Source: Leptospira bandrabouensis
Lineage (GTDB): Bacteria; Spirochaetota; Leptospiria; Leptospirales; Leptospiraceae
DNA length: 64,000 bases
Reading direction: 5' to 3'
Assembly: GCF_004770905.1 (NCBI RefSeq)
Contig: NZ_RQHT01000006.1
Span: forward strand, 62,001-126,000
Every line of letters starts with the position of its first letter. Positions within the stretch are counted from its first letter, which is position 1. Made by a program: the position numbers and the translations under genes. Of the stretch, positions 46,768-56,778 are shown piece by piece. Below the pieces are notes generated by a model that made no database searches, was not told the origin of the DNA, and worked only from the letters and a program-made list of their open reading frames with translations.

Positions 46768-47572
46768 GGTTCTTACTCGCAGTTCGTTTTTCCAAAATCA
46801 ATTTAAAGATGAGAGTGAGTAGAGAGAGAAACACGAGTAAGGTGGCACAGGAAAAGGCACCCACGGAATCAAACTCATTGTATAACATTTCAATGTGGAG
46901 AGGAAGAGTAGTTGTTTTTCCACGGATATGCCCACTTAAGACAGAAACCGCTCCAAACTCACCCATAGCCCTTGCATTACAAAGGATGATCCCGTATAAC
47001 AAACCCCATTTGATATTGGGGAGAATGACTCGTCTGAGGAGTTGGAAAAAACTAGCACCCAGTAACATTCCTGCTTCCTCTTCTTCTCTTCCTTGGCTTT
47101 GCATTAAGGGAACTAGTTCCCGGGCTACAAATGGGAAAGTAATGAATACTGTGGCAAGGATAAGGCCAGGTGTATTGAAAACTATTTTGATTCCATATGT
47201 GGAAAGAAATTCTCCAAAGTAACCTTGTCTTCCAAATAATAATAAAAAGATGAGTCCCGAAACCACAGGAGAAACGGCAAAGGGAGAATCGATGATGGTG
47301 ACCAAAATATTTTTCCCAGGGAATTGAAACCTAGTGATGGTAAAGGCAGCAGTTACACCAAAGATTGTATTGAGTATGACAGAGACAACTGATACTTTAA
47401 TGGTGAGGCCAATTGCAAAAAGAGCATATTCGCCAGTAATGGATTCGATATACTTTGTATACCCTTCGGAAAATGCTTCGGAAAACACAGTGTATATGGG
47501 TAATATGAGAATGATCCCTGCAAAACAATAAGCCAAAAACACTAAGAAAATGGGCAAAATTTTGATTTTCAT
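46757..47572 (-). CDS. cysW: Sulfate ABC transporter permease CysW
   Basis: 271 residues, about six membrane segments. [16 protein letters not shown] and the ABC-contact [19 protein letters not shown] loop are characteristic of Cys[14 protein letters not shown] follows. Four-base overlap with cysT shows coupled expression. Confidence 0.92.
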   Translation of the reverse strand: MKIKILPIFLVFLAYCFAGIILILPIYTVFSEAFSEGYTKYIESITGEYALFAIGLTIKVSVVSVILNTIFGVTAAFTITRFQFPGKNILVTIIDSPFAVSPVVSGLIFLLLFGRQGYFGEFLSTYGIKIVFNTPGLILATVFITFPFVARELVPLMQSQGREEEEAGMLLGASFFQLLRRVILPNIKWGLLYGIILCNARAMGEFGAVSVLSGHIRGKTTTLPLHIEMLYNEFDSVGAFSCATLLVFLSLLTLIFKLILEKRTASKNHAN

Positions 47573-48396
47573 GATAATTTTTTAGAGGCCCGTTCTTGGA
47601 GTAAATTGATTAGAAACATAAAAACAAAAGATGTGAGTAACATTACAAGTGCAATGGAAGTGGCTTTTTCGTATTCGTATTGTTCGAGTTTGGTGACGAT
47701 AAGAAGGGGGAGAATTTCTGTTTTTCCAGGGATGTTTCCTGAAATAAAAACAACAGACCCGTATTCCCCGATACTTCTTGCAAATGCCATTCCTGTTCCT
47801 GCAAGAAGGGAGGGCCAAAGTTCAGGAAGTAAAACTTTATAAAAAGTTTGGAAGGGGGTAGCACCAAGACAACGGGCACTTTCCTCTAATTCCTTTGGTA
47901 ATTCTTCAATCACAGGTTGGACAGTTCGTACCACAAATGGAAATCCAATAAAAACAAGAGCGATTACAATCCCGATGGGTGTATAGGCAATTTTAATTCC
48001 CCACTTGTCAAAAAAAGATCCGATGATTCCATTTTGTGAATAAATAGTCGTGAGAGCAATTCCTGCCACAGCAGTCGGTAAGGTAAACGGTAAGTCGATT
48101 AAGGTATCTAGCAATTTTTTAAAAGGAAAGTTGTAACGGACTAAAACCCAAGCAAATAAAAATCCAACAAAGAGATTGATGAGGGCAGAAATAAAACCCA
48201 CACTGAAACTTAAAAAGAGTGCGGAACGAATTCTTTCATCTGCAAACACTTCTAGAATTCCTGAAACTCCAATCCCAAGAGAATGGAAAAAAAGTCCTAG
48301 AAGCGGAATGACGACAACAGCGGACGAATAAAAAACAGTCAGCCCTAAACTGATTCCAAAATGTAATTTTTTATACGGCCGTGTTTCTATAAGCAT
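47569..48396 (-). CDS. cysT: Sulfate ABC transporter permease CysT
   Basis: 275 residues with about six membrane segments. [16 protein letters not shown], the EAA-type loop [20 protein letters not shown] and [15 protein letters not shown] are the CysT (CysU) signatures. Three bases from the sbp stop. Confidence 0.93.
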   Translation of the reverse strand: MLIETRPYKKLHFGISLGLTVFYSSAVVVIPLLGLFFHSLGIGVSGILEVFADERIRSALFLSFSVGFISALINLFVGFLFAWVLVRYNFPFKKLLDTLIDLPFTLPTAVAGIALTTIYSQNGIIGSFFDKWGIKIAYTPIGIVIALVFIGFPFVVRTVQPVIEELPKELEESARCLGATPFQTFYKVLLPELWPSLLAGTGMAFARSIGEYGSVVFISGNIPGKTEILPLLIVTKLEQYEYEKATSIALVMLLTSFVFMFLINLLQERASKKLS

Positions 48397-48399
48397 ATT

Positions 48400-49437
48400 T
48401 TACTTAGTTTTGTAGATGGCATCAAAGACACCTGCATCTGCAAAATGTTTTTTCTGTGCAGAATCCCAAGTTTCCCCTAAATCGGATAGGGAAAATAATT
48501 TTATATTGGGAAATTCTTTTGCAGAAGCTTTTGATACTGCGGCATCCGTTGGTCTAAAAAAATGTTTTGCGATGATGGATTGTCCTTCTTTGCTATAAAG
48601 AAACTCTAAATAAGCTGTAGCTTTTTCCAAATTGCCTTTTTCAGTCGCAGTTTTGGTAACAACAGCCACGGGAGTTTCCGCTTTAATCGATTCAGATGGA
48701 TATACTACTTCTAAAGTGTTTTTACCTGACCTTTTTTCTTCATCTAAAGATAGTTTGGCTTCATTTTCCCAAGTGATGAGTACATCACCAATCCCTCTTT
48801 GGACAAAGGTAGTTGTGGATCCGCGAGCTCCTGTATCAAGAACCGATGTATTTTTGAAAAGTGCCTTGATAAACTCGGTTGCTTTTTCATCCGATTTGTA
48901 TTTACGTTTGGCAAATCCATAAGCGGCCAAATAATTCCAACGAGCACCACCGCTGGTTTTTGGGTTAGGTGTGATGATCGATATTCCAGGTTTTACGATG
49001 TCGTCCCAATCTTTGATTTTTTTTGGATTGGATTTACGTACTAAAAATACGATGGTTGAGTAGTAGGGAACACTATTGTTTGGGAGTTTTTTTTGCCAAT
49101 TCGCATCAATTAACCCTGATTTGGTGGAGATGCTGTCAATATCGTAGGAAAGCGCAAGACTCACAACATCAGCATCCAGTCCATCAATGACCGCACGTGC
49201 TTGTTTCCCGGATCCGCCGTGGGATTGTTGGATGGCAAAATCGTTTCCTTTTTTGTTTTTCCATTCTTTTAAGAAAGCTTTGTTTATTTCCTCATACAAT
49301 TCTCTTGTGGGGTCAAAGGACACATGGAGGAAAGTGCCTTCACTTGCGAGCGAGGAGAAACTCATCACTCCCAAGAAAATGCACAAAATGGCAGAAATTT
49401 TTGATTTTAGGTTCGAAATACGGGGAAACTTTTTCAT
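48400..49437 (-). CDS. sbp: Periplasmic sulfate-binding protein
   Basis: 345 residues with a signal peptide (cleavage after about 31, LASEG). The family signatures are [31 protein letters not shown], and [19 protein letters not shown]. It delivers sulfate (or thiosulfate) to CysT/W/A. First gene of the sulfate uptake operon, 180 bases from the divergent fliK. Confidence 0.93.
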   Translation of the reverse strand: MKKFPRISNLKSKISAILCIFLGVMSFSSLASEGTFLHVSFDPTRELYEEINKAFLKEWKNKKGNDFAIQQSHGGSGKQARAVIDGLDADVVSLALSYDIDSISTKSGLIDANWQKKLPNNSVPYYSTIVFLVRKSNPKKIKDWDDIVKPGISIITPNPKTSGGARWNYLAAYGFAKRKYKSDEKATEFIKALFKNTSVLDTGARGSTTTFVQRGIGDVLITWENEAKLSLDEEKRSGKNTLEVVYPSESIKAETPVAVVTKTATEKGNLEKATAYLEFLYSKEGQSIIAKHFFRPTDAAVSKASAKEFPNIKLFSLSDLGETWDSAQKKHFADAGVFDAIYKTK

Positions 49438-49479
49438 TTTTGTGCCCTTTTGTTTAATAAATCAGACTCATCCTCCAAT

Positions 49480-49487
49480 TTAGCGGA
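49480..49487 (-). promoter_or_regulatory. TCCGCTAA octamer upstream of sbp
   Basis: Second copy of the octamer seen upstream of cysH. A TTGACA-like -35 (minus strand 49497-49492) lies four bases upstream of it, which places the octamer in the promoter spacer region. Confidence 0.3.
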
Positions 49488-49497
49488 TATTTGTCAA

Positions 49498-49513
49498 ACG
49501 AAATTTATTTCGT
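49498..49513. promoter_or_regulatory. Palindrome ACGAAA-TTTA-TTTCGT between sbp and fliK
   Basis: A perfect 6-4-6 palindrome in the 179-bp divergent gap. A further imperfect hairpin (CCTTTCCG, 49531-49538, with CGGAAAAGG, 49547-49555) lies nearer fliK. Either may be an operator or leader structure; no other signal is clear here. Confidence 0.35.
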
Positions 49514-49616
49514 AAAACTCTCTGATTTGGCCTTTCCGACATAAACCGGAAAAGGAAGAAGATAATTCTCTAAAGGTTATCTGGGGAAGTTCGATCCTTA
49601 AGGGAGAAGGCACCCT

Positions 49617-51254
49617 ATGAACGTAAAAGCCCCAAACCAAAACGTAATCCCATTCCCAAAAGTAGAAGGGAAAACTGCGCAGCCTACTGGTTTCGAAAAC
49701 CATGCAGCGGCCGTGCGGGAAAGTTTTGGGGAAATTTTGGAACGCGAGTTCCAGGTGCACTCCGAAAAAAAACAAACTGGCTCTGAATACAAAACCATTG
49801 GGAGAGAGAAAGAAGAATCTTCCTCTGCAGAAGTATCTTCACATGAAGGGACCACAAAACAAGAATTAAATTCTGTATCTGAATCGCAAAATGATAAAAC
49901 AGTTTCAAAAGAATCTGCTTCTATTGAAGAATCCGAAGAGACTGAGGAAGAAGAAGATTTAGACCGCGATGCTTTGGAATATAGCCTTGGACTTGTTGCT
50001 TCACATGCAGATTGGGACCGGACTTTAGTTCCTGCCAACCAATTGAATGAGATGACAGTTAAGGAAAAAACAGTTTTACTTTCCTTACAGAAATCTGCAG
50101 AAAAAACCACATCCTATTCTCCTAAAGAGGGAACCGCTTTTATTGATGAAGCAAAAAAACTTGCAATGAGCTTTTTTCAAACAGAAAAAGGATCCAAACC
50201 AAACGAACCAAATTCCATTAAATCACAAATTAATTTGGAAAAAGATTCTAATTTAGTTCTCTTTCCTAAAGCGGAAAAAAAATCCTTAGAAAATAAAAAG
50301 ACAAACGAAAAGTTAGAATCTGTAGGTGTGAAAAAAGAATCCATTCATACCGGTTCCGTTGTTTCTGATTTTGTTTTTGCCAAAGGGAAAGAAGTAAAAG
50401 TCGAAGGAAAAGAAATTCTGACGGAACATTCTGTTCGTAAAGTTGACGGAAAAATAAAAACAAACAAACAAACTAAAAACGGATCTGAAACTGGAGAGAT
50501 TTCCTCCGAACAAGAAAAGTCGAGCCAAACAGTAAACTCAGATAAAATGATTCGTTCTCTTGGTGTCAAAGATAAAGAGTTTCAAAAACAAGATTCGAAA
50601 GTACAAACACCTTCTGAAAAACAAAAACAGACAGAGGCTTCGTTTATTCCGAATATTCAAAATTCCTCATCCTCTAAATCGGGAGAAGAGAGTGGCCGCT
50701 CTTTTGAAGAGCGCGGTTCCAAACAAGGTTTTCAGTTGAGTTCTTTCGAATCTAAATCAATGCAAAAAGCAGAAGACATTCGTTCTTTAGAAAAACAGAC
50801 AAAACCTAAAGAAACAAACCTCAAACAAAACATTGATGAACTTATCAAACAAGCTCGGTTTGATATTGTTCAAAATGGTAAGTCAAGTGCCGAAATCATC
50901 ATGAATCCAAAAGAGTATGGTAGGCTTACCTTGAAAGTCACTGTAGATGGGGATAAAGTGGAAGGCCGAATCCTTGTGGAATCGGAAGAACTTCAGAAGT
51001 CTCTTCAAAACGAAATCCAAACTATTAAAGAAAACTTAAAAGAATCTGGTCTCGACTTACAGGCGCTCATCGTTGATTTATGGGATGATGGAAGTGGCCT
51101 TACTGATCGGAGAGAACAAAATGAACTCTACCAAACAATGGTGGATGCTGCCAAGTTCCGTAATACCGAAAACAATTTAGGTTTAGATGAATCTTTAGAC
51201 CTGCTAAATTCTCCTGTTTTTGAAGAAACGAAAGCATATGAGTTTTTTGCATAA
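49617..51254 (+). CDS. fliK: Flagellar hook-length control protein
   Basis: Measures hook length and switches export to late substrates. 545 residues. The long N-terminal part (about 1-400) is low-complexity, rich in Ser, Glu and Lys, as expected for a molecular ruler. A folded C-terminal Flg_hook domain follows at about 410-500: AEIIMNPKEYGRLTLKVTV and ESGLDLQALIVDLWDDG. Starts the fliK-flgD-flgE run. GGAGAAGG precedes the ATG. Confidence 0.85.
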   Translation: MNVKAPNQNVIPFPKVEGKTAQPTGFENHAAAVRESFGEILEREFQVHSEKKQTGSEYKTIGREKEESSSAEVSSHEGTTKQELNSVSESQNDKTVSKESASIEESEETEEEEDLDRDALEYSLGLVASHADWDRTLVPANQLNEMTVKEKTVLLSLQKSAEKTTSYSPKEGTAFIDEAKKLAMSFFQTEKGSKPNEPNSIKSQINLEKDSNLVLFPKAEKKSLENKKTNEKLESVGVKKESIHTGSVVSDFVFAKGKEVKVEGKEILTEHSVRKVDGKIKTNKQTKNGSETGEISSEQEKSSQTVNSDKMIRSLGVKDKEFQKQDSKVQTPSEKQKQTEASFIPNIQNSSSSKSGEESGRSFEERGSKQGFQLSSFESKSMQKAEDIRSLEKQTKPKETNLKQNIDELIKQARFDIVQNGKSSAEIIMNPKEYGRLTLKVTVDGDKVEGRILVESEELQKSLQNEIQTIKENLKESGLDLQALIVDLWDDGSGLTDRREQNELYQTMVDAAKFRNTENNLGLDESLDLLNSPVFEETKAYEFFA

Positions 51255-51287
51255 ATCATTAGGAAATATAGAAAAATAGAGGACCCC

Positions 51288-51863
51288 ATGCCAGACGGAA
51301 TGCAAGATATATCTACACAAAATTCAGCTAGAACCAAATACTTTGAAGGTGATAGAACCTTTAATATTCGTAAACATTTGAATCAGTTAGAAAAAGAAGA
51401 AACTAGTGGGCTTAAAGGAATCGAAATTCGTGAGAAACAAAAGGAACTAGGAAAGGATGATTTTTTAAAACTCCTTCTCACGCAACTTTCTCACCAAGAC
51501 CCAACAAACCCAGTGCAAGATAAAGACTTTATCGCACAAATGGCGCAGTTTTCATCTCTCGAACAGATGAAAAATATTTCTTCTGGGATTGCCAGAATGG
51601 AATCTAAACAAAGTTATTCGGTAGTTGGAAAAATTGTTTCGGGACCAGACTTAGTTACTGGTGAAGATGTGACAGGACTTGCGGGCGCCATCATGTTTGA
51701 CAATGAAGGGAAAACTTATGTGCGTGTGAATGGAAGAATGCTTGATGTTGCAAAAATCAATTTGATTTCTGATCCATCACTACTCAAAGCAGAACCAGAA
51801 TTCCAACGTCATACTGAAGTTCCGAATAATACATTAAAAAAACAAGAAGCTTATCAGGATTAA
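51288..51863 (+). CDS. flgD: Flagellar hook assembly (capping) protein
   Basis: Cap on which hook subunits polymerise. 191 residues. [19 protein letters not shown] (about 50-68) and [11 protein letters not shown] are the FlgD signature; a short beta domain follows. GAGGA precedes the ATG. Sits between fliK and flgE, the usual order. Confidence 0.92.
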   Translation: MPDGMQDISTQNSARTKYFEGDRTFNIRKHLNQLEKEETSGLKGIEIREKQKELGKDDFLKLLLTQLSHQDPTNPVQDKDFIAQMAQFSSLEQMKNISSGIARMESKQSYSVVGKIVSGPDLVTGEDVTGLAGAIMFDNEGKTYVRVNGRMLDVAKINLISDPSLLKAEPEFQRHTEVPNNTLKKQEAYQD

Positions 51864-51901
51864 TCAAAAATGGTCGATAGAAAAAGAGAGGATATAACGT
51901 T

Positions 51902-53296
51902 ATGATGAGATCACTTTACTCCGGAGTTTCCGGATTGAAAAACCACCAAGTAAGAATGGATGTTATTGGTAACAACATCTCCAACGTGAACACACACGGT
52001 TTTAAAACGGAGCGAGTTACCTTCCAAGATATGATCTCGCAAGAGTTACAAGGTGCGTCAGAACCAAACGAAAGGATCGGGGGAACAAACCCGAAACAAG
52101 TCGGTCTTGGTTCCCTCATCGCTGCTATCGATAAAATTATGACCCAAGGTGCTTTGCAAACTACAGGAAAAAATACTGATGTTGCCGTCTCTGGTGAAGG
52201 TTTCTTTGTTGTGAAAGACGGAGACAAACAATTTTATACTCGTGCCGGTGCTTTCAACGTAGATAAAAACGGATTTTATGTAAACCCTGCCAACGGATTA
52301 AAAGTACAAGGTTGGAATTCTCGTTTGGATGATAGTGGAAATAAATACATCAACTCCGCCGGATCTTTGGAAGACATCATGATTCCTCTTTACTCCAAAG
52401 AACCTGCTCGTGCGACTCAAAACGTAGACTTTCAATCCAACCTTAATGCAAGTGTTGCGGCAGTTCCCTCTGATGCAACAGAAGAAGACATCCAACGTTA
52501 TATCAATGATCCAGATCCTCGTCAAAGAAGAGGCCATGTAACATCCATTAATGTATATGATGAACTCGGAAACACTCGCCAAATGGGTGTTGAGTTTTAC
52601 AAAATGAGAGAGAACGTATGGAAAATGCGTTTCAAATTGGAAGACGCAAGCCAAGTTTCTGTGGATGTCAGCGGAACAGGTGGAGAAAACACACAAGTTT
52701 CTGGAAACCAAGAGCTCGAAGTATCCTTTACTCCCGATGGAAAAATCATTTCAGTTTCTGACGGAGTTGACTCGCAAACCACAGGAAAACTCAAAGCAGA
52801 TATTTCTTTTCGCATTCCCGGAAACCCAACGGCACAAAAATTCAGTTTGAATTTGGGAGAAGCAGGTCTTGTGGGTGGAATCACTCAGTTCTCTTCTGAT
52901 TTTACAACCAAGGCTGTGAAACAAGACGGATACCCAATGGGATATATGGAATCTTTTTCCATCGATAATACAGGAACTGTGACGGGAGTATTTTCCAATG
53001 GAGTGCGCCAACCACTCGCAAGGATCGCTCTTGCCAACTTTACAAACCCTGCCGGTCTCAATAAAGAAGGGGATACAATGTATAGTTACTCTCTGAACTC
53101 TGGGGATGCAAACATTGGGGAAGCAGGAAGCCAAGGTCGCGGAAAAATCAATGCGGGACTCCTTGAGATGTCAAACGTGGACCTTTCTGACCAGTTTACG
53201 GATATGATCGTAACCCAAAGGGGATTCCAAGCCAACTCCCGAACCATTGTGACATCTGACCAGATGATCCAGGAAGTTCTAGGTCTCAAACGATAA
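51902..53296 (+). CDS. flgE: Flagellar hook protein, cysteine-free
   Basis: Structural subunit of the periplasmic flagellar hook. 464 residues. N-terminal [16 protein letters not shown] and [12 protein letters not shown], and C-terminal [20 protein letters not shown] form the coiled-coil ends. It has no cysteine at all. Ser179 and lysines 148 and 166 lie where Leptospira FlgE is reported to form lysinoalanine cross-links. AGAGGAT precedes the ATG pair. A strong terminator follows. Confidence 0.95.
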   Translation: MMRSLYSGVSGLKNHQVRMDVIGNNISNVNTHGFKTERVTFQDMISQELQGASEPNERIGGTNPKQVGLGSLIAAIDKIMTQGALQTTGKNTDVAVSGEGFFVVKDGDKQFYTRAGAFNVDKNGFYVNPANGLKVQGWNSRLDDSGNKYINSAGSLEDIMIPLYSKEPARATQNVDFQSNLNASVAAVPSDATEEDIQRYINDPDPRQRRGHVTSINVYDELGNTRQMGVEFYKMRENVWKMRFKLEDASQVSVDVSGTGGENTQVSGNQELEVSFTPDGKIISVSDGVDSQTTGKLKADISFRIPGNPTAQKFSLNLGEAGLVGGITQFSSDFTTKAVKQDGYPMGYMESFSIDNTGTVTGVFSNGVRQPLARIALANFTNPAGLNKEGDTMYSYSLNSGDANIGEAGSQGRGKINAGLLEMSNVDLSDQFTDMIVTQRGFQANSRTIVTSDQMIQEVLGLKR

Positions 53297-53308
53297 GAAT
53301 GGATTCCT

Positions 53309-53330
53309 AACGGGGGAAACCCCGTTTTTT
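53309..53330 (+). terminator. Rho-independent terminator after flgE
   Basis: AACGGGG and CCCCGTT form a perfect 7-bp stem with a GAAA tetraloop, followed by a T-run. It starts 12 bases after the flgE stop and ends the hook-gene transcript. Confidence 0.92.
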
Positions 53331-53384
53331 CCTTGAGTTCTGCAAAATTCTAAGAAAAATAGGTCAAACTAAACTTTTTAGAAT

Positions 53385-55736
53385 TTGCTTAACTTGTCCC
53401 GCTTTCAAAAAAATACCCTTCTCACCTTTATCCTTCTGGCATTTATCGCCTATGCTCCGTTATACTATTCAATTCGCAATGCGATCAAAAAAGAGACTCT
53501 ACCTATAACTTACGATTCCCCTGAAACAGTTTCCTTTTTTAGTTTAGGTGACTGGGAGATTATTGGAAAAGAATCAGATTCCAAAACCACAAGGATTCTT
53601 TCTGAACTCATTGACTTTGAATTTCAAAAAGTTACGAGAGCCGTTTATCTTGGAAAAGACAATTCACTCTCTGACGCTAAAAAACGAAGATCAAATTTTG
53701 TTTTATTTGGGGCATTTGAGTGGAAAGAAAACGGGATCGAATTCACTCCTCGTTTAAGTTCAGTGGAACAAAAATCCACATATTCTGGTAAACCTTTTTT
53801 AGTTCCCTATGAAGAACGAGGGAAACTAGTTTCTGTTATTTATAAATCGCTCTCTCATCTTTTGGATGAAACCATTCGATTGCATCGTTTGATCAAACAT
53901 AGCCCCGAATGGAAATTTCCTTCCGAAGAGGAGTTCCATTCTGAGTCTGAATTTGTTAGGTTATCGGAGTATGATCCTAACTTTACGTTGGAAGAAAAAA
54001 ACTCTCTATTCAAATCTCTGGAGTTTCCTTCTGAGTATTTACAATTTATCAAAATTAAGTTAAGTTTAGAAAAAAAAACCGAGGATTCATTCAAAGAAAT
54101 TTGGCGAAATGTGGGAGGAAATTCTACTTTATCCGCCTACACAAAGTTCTATGTAGCAAAGAATATTGCCGAGTTCTATTTCGCAAAAAAAGAATTCGGC
54201 AAAACCATTGAATATGCGGCCGCTGCCAGAAAAGAAAGAGAACTTCTGAAATCGGTTTTCCATAGTGATTATGCTGATATCCTTTCTTTAATTGGAAAGT
54301 CTTTAGTATTGGATGGAAAAAAGGAAGAGGCAGTTTATTACTTAACTTCTGCAAGAAAACTGTATGAAACCTTGGGTCTACTATCTGATCCTATCTCAGT
54401 AGAAAATTCTTATTTTTACGGGCTTTTGCTGTATGACCTTTCGCAAGCAGAACTTGGTTCCTATGAACTTTCCTCCATTCGAGACAAATTTAGGGGAATC
54501 GATTCCCTCTATTTGGATTTTAATTTGGCAAAGGTATATTATGATTTGGGTCGTTATGAAGCAGCCTTGTCTTTGTTACAAAACCAAAGAAAAATCATAA
54601 TGAATGAAGGTTTTGCCAATCACGATATTTCTTTGTATTCTTATAATCTATATGCGGCATCACTTTATAAATCGGGAAAGTGGAGTGTTGCAAAATCAGT
54701 ATGGGAATCTCTTGTTACTGCTAAATCCATCTATGGAATTGAAGAAAAACCTTACCATAGATATGCTCTATATAACCTTGCTGTTCTTTCTAAACTTCGA
54801 AACAATCTGGAACAAACCGAATCGTATTACAAACAATACGTTAGGTTATCGCCATATGGACAAATTGTGGAATTACCTTCCACGGACCGTTTTGAAATTG
54901 GCAAGACCATTTATCCTCATACTTGGGAACCTATCAGTCCTAATTCTTTTACGGAGTTAGAAGAAAGAACCATCAGGTCGTATACAGGTCGTTATTTGTT
55001 TAATGGCCAAGATGAAGAAATTCGTGCAAGAACCTATGAAAATAGATTGGAAGACACTAATTTGTTTTTGGATGATTTGTTAAATGCAAATGCATTTCTT
55101 TCGAAACCAATGTCAACGTTACGCAAAACTTTGTTTGGTGACTTAAATCGATTTGAAAAAGGAAATCAAATTGTATTTTTTGATATTGGTCCTGCTTTAA
55201 ACCATCCAGAGTATCCAGGTGTCACTTCTCTTGCGGTAGCTAAACATTTTTCGGGAATGGAAGTTGTATTATGGGAGTTACCTGGGGAAGTAGATTTGTT
55301 TTTAAAGAAAGTAAAACCTGAATTAAAAGACAGGCTTTATGCTTTTCCAAACATTCGGATTCTTTCTGCGGATGGGGTGGGTGAGTTTAAAACTGTTTAT
55401 TCAGATCCCAACAATTGGATTTTAAGAAACCGCCCTATACCGAATTTAAAAGGGAAAACCATAATCATTCGTGCAGCTAACTCCATTGATATCTATGAGC
55501 CATATACAAAAATCCTACCCCATTTCCAAAATATCGGAAAAGAACTAAAACACAATCCTATCCTTTATTTTTTCAACCGAAGTATTTTATTAAAACCAGC
55601 TGGGAAAGAAAAATTTATCCTAATTGGAAACCAATCCATCAGAGGGTTTCATCATAACTTTCAAAGTTTAGATCGTAACGGCGAACCTCCTTATTCCATA
55701 CTTCCGTTTACTGTTTGTGAGGAGGTAAACTTATGA
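53385..55736 (+). CDS. Large membrane-anchored TPR protein with Rossmann-like C-terminus
   Basis: 783 residues from a TTG (53385; another TTG at 53394). One membrane segment at about 8-28. Residues about 45-165 look like the nucleotide-independent alpha/beta domain found before TPRs in TolB/CsgG-like proteins (FVLFGAFEWKENGIEFTPRL). TPR-type helices fill about 245-480. The C-terminal 200 residues (FFDIGPALNHPEYPGV.., VVLWELPGE) resemble a methyltransferase Rossmann fold, with a degenerate glycine motif and an acidic residue after strand 2. Overlaps the next gene by four bases. Function unknown. Confidence 0.6.
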   Translation: MLNLSRFQKNTLLTFILLAFIAYAPLYYSIRNAIKKETLPITYDSPETVSFFSLGDWEIIGKESDSKTTRILSELIDFEFQKVTRAVYLGKDNSLSDAKKRRSNFVLFGAFEWKENGIEFTPRLSSVEQKSTYSGKPFLVPYEERGKLVSVIYKSLSHLLDETIRLHRLIKHSPEWKFPSEEEFHSESEFVRLSEYDPNFTLEEKNSLFKSLEFPSEYLQFIKIKLSLEKKTEDSFKEIWRNVGGNSTLSAYTKFYVAKNIAEFYFAKKEFGKTIEYAAAARKERELLKSVFHSDYADILSLIGKSLVLDGKKEEAVYYLTSARKLYETLGLLSDPISVENSYFYGLLLYDLSQAELGSYELSSIRDKFRGIDSLYLDFNLAKVYYDLGRYEAALSLLQNQRKIIMNEGFANHDISLYSYNLYAASLYKSGKWSVAKSVWESLVTAKSIYGIEEKPYHRYALYNLAVLSKLRNNLEQTESYYKQYVRLSPYGQIVELPSTDRFEIGKTIYPHTWEPISPNSFTELEERTIRSYTGRYLFNGQDEEIRARTYENRLEDTNLFLDDLLNANAFLSKPMSTLRKTLFGDLNRFEKGNQIVFFDIGPALNHPEYPGVTSLAVAKHFSGMEVVLWELPGEVDLFLKKVKPELKDRLYAFPNIRILSADGVGEFKTVYSDPNNWILRNRPIPNLKGKTIIIRAANSIDIYEPYTKILPHFQNIGKELKHNPILYFFNRSILLKPAGKEKFILIGNQSIRGFHHNFQSLDRNGEPPYSILPFTVCEEVNL

Positions 55737-56728
55737 ATTTATTTGAAACAGAATTTCTATTTTGTATATTATCTGGTTTCTTTTTATTTCATTCGATCTT
55801 AAGAATCTCTGATGAATGGAAACGCAGAGAATTAATTTTTCATTGGACCACAATCACAGGGTTTGGATTTTTTATAACGGAATCTCTTTTAAAATGGGGG
55901 ATCCATTCTGACATTTGGAACACGGATTCTATTTTTGGTTATATCACGAGAAGTAATTTATTACTTTTTTTATCTTATGTAGCCTTAGAAGAGAGGGTGT
56001 TTACTTTAAAACCAATACAGAGGTTTTTTGTATCTGTGTTTTTATACCTTTTTTGGGTGGGTGTTCTTTTTGGGATTCAATTTTTCCAAACCATAATCCT
56101 TGTCCAAGATAATACTTTCATTTTACCGTTTTCGATTGCCCTGGGAGCTTTTATTTGGTCCAGGGAAATGTTTTGGCGTTTTGAAAAAGACGGTAATTCT
56201 GAGTTAGGTGGGGATTCGGTTCAGTTAGTTTATTTGAGTTTTTTGCCAGCAGCGTTTTTAATTTTGTCACCTTGGAAGTTTGAAGTCAGTTTTTACACAA
56301 AAGTAGCAAACATATTTTTATATGGAATCGCATCTCATATTGGATTTCAATTGGTTTCAAAATTTAAAAAAGAATCGGTAACAGCGGAATCGGAAATCGG
56401 AATTTGGATTGGTGCCATAACTTTCTCTTCCTGTTTAGGAACAGATGTTCTAATCGTTTTACCTTTAGCCTTCCTTTCTGGAATTTTTGGTAGGTTGCTT
56501 TATGCATATCTGTCCTCTTTATCTTGGTCAGAACCTAGCCTACGGGGAGTGATTTCATTCCTCTTTCCATCGTTTTTGGGAATTTTCCTTCCATTTTTAC
56601 TGACAGAACCTAAGGACTGGGTCCACTCACCCTATGTATTGTTAGGGGTTCAAACATTGTATTTTTTGAGTTTTTATTTGGCCGGCGCCTTTAGTTTTGG
56701 GATTATCCTCTTAAGCAAACAAAAGTAA
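55733..56728 (+). CDS. Polytopic membrane protein of unknown function
   Basis: 331 residues with about nine or ten membrane helices and few charged loops. No motif recognised. An ATGA overlap with the 783-residue gene means the two are translated together, so they likely form one complex or pathway. A hairpin and T-run follow. Confidence 0.65.
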   Translation: MNLFETEFLFCILSGFFLFHSILRISDEWKRRELIFHWTTITGFGFFITESLLKWGIHSDIWNTDSIFGYITRSNLLLFLSYVALEERVFTLKPIQRFFVSVFLYLFWVGVLFGIQFFQTIILVQDNTFILPFSIALGAFIWSREMFWRFEKDGNSELGGDSVQLVYLSFLPAAFLILSPWKFEVSFYTKVANIFLYGIASHIGFQLVSKFKKESVTAESEIGIWIGAITFSSCLGTDVLIVLPLAFLSGIFGRLLYAYLSSLSWSEPSLRGVISFLFPSFLGIFLPFLLTEPKDWVHSPYVLLGVQTLYFLSFYLAGAFSFGIILLSKQK

Positions 56729-56747
56729 GTTTCATTTGTAAAAAAAC

Positions 56748-56766
56748 AATCGACAGTCGATTTTTT
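56748..56766 (+). terminator. Possible terminator after the membrane protein pair
   Basis: AATCGA-CAG-TCGATT with a following T-run of four more bases. The stem is only 6 bp and AT-rich. It also lies in the upstream region of the HD-GYP gene, so it may be an operator instead. Confidence 0.4.
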
Positions 56767-56778
56767 CATGTCGATAGT

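Noticed and set aside
49598..50110. 170-residue minus-strand frame opposite fliK
   Set aside because: Serine-rich product of the reverse complement of a Glu/Lys/Ser low-complexity stretch; fliK on the plus strand has a ribosome site and a family domain.
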